Shown here in pieces: positions 62,629-64,000 of a stretch of 64,000 bases of DNA. Position numbers and translations under genes: made by a program. The DNA comes from Acinetobacter sp. ANC 4173 (GTDB lineage: Bacteria; Pseudomonadota; Gammaproteobacteria; Pseudomonadales; Moraxellaceae). Position 1 is the first letter of the stretch; the number at the start of each line of letters is the position of its first letter. The DNA lies in the NCBI RefSeq assembly GCF_004331255.1, contig NZ_SJOF01000002.1, positions 1 through 64,000 of the forward strand, in the 5' to 3' direction. The notes beneath the pieces are model-generated. The model searched no databases and was not told the origin of the DNA. It saw only the letters and a program-made list of their open reading frames with translations.

Positions 62629-64000
62629 ATGCAGAAAGGTATTCGACAATCAATGGCATGGTTACATTCTTGGACAGGTCTGCTGCTAGGATGGGTCATA
62701 TTCGCCATATTTCTGATGGGCACGGCGTCGTATTATCGTCATGAAATTAACTTATGGATGCAGCCACAACTGGCAGAATATGAAATTCAACAGCAAACCG
62801 CCATTCTCTCTGCAACAGACTATTTGCAAACGCATGCACCCGATGCAAAATCATGGTTTATTGGTATCGCAACAGCCGAATCACCCGTCAATAACATTTA
62901 TTGGCAAAAAGCAGATGGCAGCTATGAAAGTAAAACTTTAGATGCCAACACAGGAAAAGAACTAAGCCTTTCAGCCACTGAAGGTGGCGACTTTTTCTAT
63001 CACTTCCATTATCAACTTTTTGGGCTACCCGTTGATATCGGACGACTTGCAGTTTCTATCGCTGCCTTTATTATGTTGATCGCCTTAATCTCGGGCATTA
63101 TGACCCATAAAAAGATTTTCACAGATTTTTTTACTCTACGTACTTTTAAATCTCAACGTTCTTGGCTCGATTTTCATAATGTATCCTCTGTGATTGCACT
63201 ACCCTTTTTCTTGATGATTACTTTTACAGGTTTGGCAATTTTCTTTTATCTGTATCTTCCATGGGGAATGAAAGCACTGTACCCAGAGAATCCATACCAG
63301 TATTTTACCGAAATTCGCACCAATGTCGTGACGCAAAACACCTTAATAACACCTCAGGCCAATTTGCCAATGTCCGAATTAATGCAAAAGGTGGAACAGC
63401 ATTGGGGCAAACAAGCATTGCGCTCAATCTCGGTACAAAATCCAAATACCAATCAGGCTTTGTACACGTTTACACAACTCCAAGATCATAGTATTACGGG
63501 CAATCAACCGCAAATTACCTTACGTGGGCACGATGCTTTTACTACAGCCGCAACACGCAATAATAGTGCTGTTGCTAATTTAAGTTTTGGGATCTACGGC
63601 TTACACATGGCGACCTTTGCTCAGCCCTTATTACGTCTAGCTTTCTTTTTTTCAGGGCTGCTTGGGTGTTGCATGATTGCGTCGGGGCTTTTGTTATGGA
63701 GTTTAAAACGACAACTGCAAAATAAAACTCAGCAGTTCCACTTGGGTCATTATCTTGTTGACCGACTAAATGTCGCAACTTTTGTGGGTTTACCCCTCGC
63801 CATGATGGGGTATTTCTATACCAATCGTTTGGTCAATATCACCACTGATATGCCCAACTATGAAATCTATAGCTTCTTTACCCTCTGGGGCTTAAGTCTT
63901 GCGGCAGCACTTTTCACCCCGAAACAATGGCTGTGGCGTTCTCAACTAGTGTGCTTAATTGTTTTGGCGGCATGTTTATCCATGTTCGACCTATTTTATT
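62629..64000 (+). CDS. PepSY-associated membrane protein (3' end outside window)
   Basis: The frame stays open from ATG 62629 to the window end (457 codons), so the C-terminus is missing. It has several transmembrane helices, the first at SWTGLLLGWVIFAIFLMGTASYY, then a periplasmic domain and further helices (FHNVSSVIALPFFLMITFTGLAIFFYLYLPWG). It fits PepSY-TM proteins such as PiuB, linked to reduction of ferric siderophores. It lies 4 bp behind the DUF3649-like gene, in the same unit. Confidence 0.85.
   Translation, partial: MQKGIRQSMAWLHSWTGLLLGWVIFAIFLMGTASYYRHEINLWMQPQLAEYEIQQQTAILSATDYLQTHAPDAKSWFIGIATAESPVNNIYWQKADGSYESKTLDANTGKELSLSATEGGDFFYHFHYQLFGLPVDIGRLAVSIAAFIMLIALISGIMTHKKIFTDFFTLRTFKSQRSWLDFHNVSSVIALPFFLMITFTGLAIFFYLYLPWGMKALYPENPYQYFTEIRTNVVTQNTLITPQANLPMSELMQKVEQHWGKQALRSISVQNPNTNQALYTFTQLQDHSITGNQPQITLRGHDAFTTAATRNNSAVANLSFGIYGLHMATFAQPLLRLAFFFSGLLGCCMIASGLLLWSLKRQLQNKTQQFHLGHYLVDRLNVATFVGLPLAMMGYFYTNRLVNITTDMPNYEIYSFFTLWGLSLAAALFTPKQWLWRSQLVCLIVLAACLSMFDLFY

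Overview
This window is chromosomal DNA from a gammaproteobacterium that is almost certainly an Acinetobacter; the species cannot be told from sequence reading alone. The pointers are AT-rich coding sequence, the fused mannitol-1-phosphate phosphatase/dehydrogenase (mtlD) typical of Acinetobacter, the divergent alkM/alkR alkane pair, a cydP-cydABX-ybgE cluster, and AT-rich intergenic spacers with many simple hairpin terminators. I see no prophage, insertion sequence, CRISPR array or rRNA operon. One initiator tRNA is present.

Layout. 0-5.4 kb: a structured non-coding stretch with a long palindrome, an esterase (ybfF), a sulfur module (persulfide-dioxygenase-like hydrolase plus two YeeE/YedE half-transporters), and a LysR gene divergent from a CidA/LrgA-LrgB pair. 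5.4-11.4 kb: a minus-strand run mtlD - 2H phosphoesterase - cobU - cobT - cobC - cobS, with a perfect 110-bp tandem duplication at the mtlD/2H boundary. 11.4-15.2 kb: small hypothetical genes, a gene-poor decayed stretch, tRNA-fMet, a cold-shock gene, a lipoprotein and ybaK. 15.3-21.2 kb: a six-gene plus-strand operon related to E. coli ynbABCD, with an added PlsC-like acyltransferase and a small membrane protein, which looks like a self-contained alternative phospholipid pathway. 21.2-35 kb: pncC, a TetR regulator, argF, ynfA, clpSA, argC, a diguanylate cyclase, a YgjP-type peptidase, rpiA and ilvA. 35-51 kb: ktrAB potassium uptake, pldA, an M16C peptidase, a PfkB sugar kinase with a Rieske protein, the cytochrome bd operon, aroC and prmB. 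51-59.9 kb: an ABC1-kinase-like protein, two adjacent acyl-CoA dehydrogenase genes with complementary missing residues, a GNAT, alkM, alkR and lpxB. 60-64 kb: a Fur-box-preceded TonB siderophore receptor, a DUF3649-like protein and a PepSY protein cut by the window end.

The two most interesting systems are the ynb-like lipid operon (15.3-21.2 kb) and the acyl-CoA dehydrogenase pair (53.3-55.8 kb). In the pair, one protein keeps the neighbour-contacting FAD residues but has lost the catalytic glutamate and the flavin loop, while the other shows the opposite pattern. This predicts an obligate heteromer next to the alkane hydroxylase genes.
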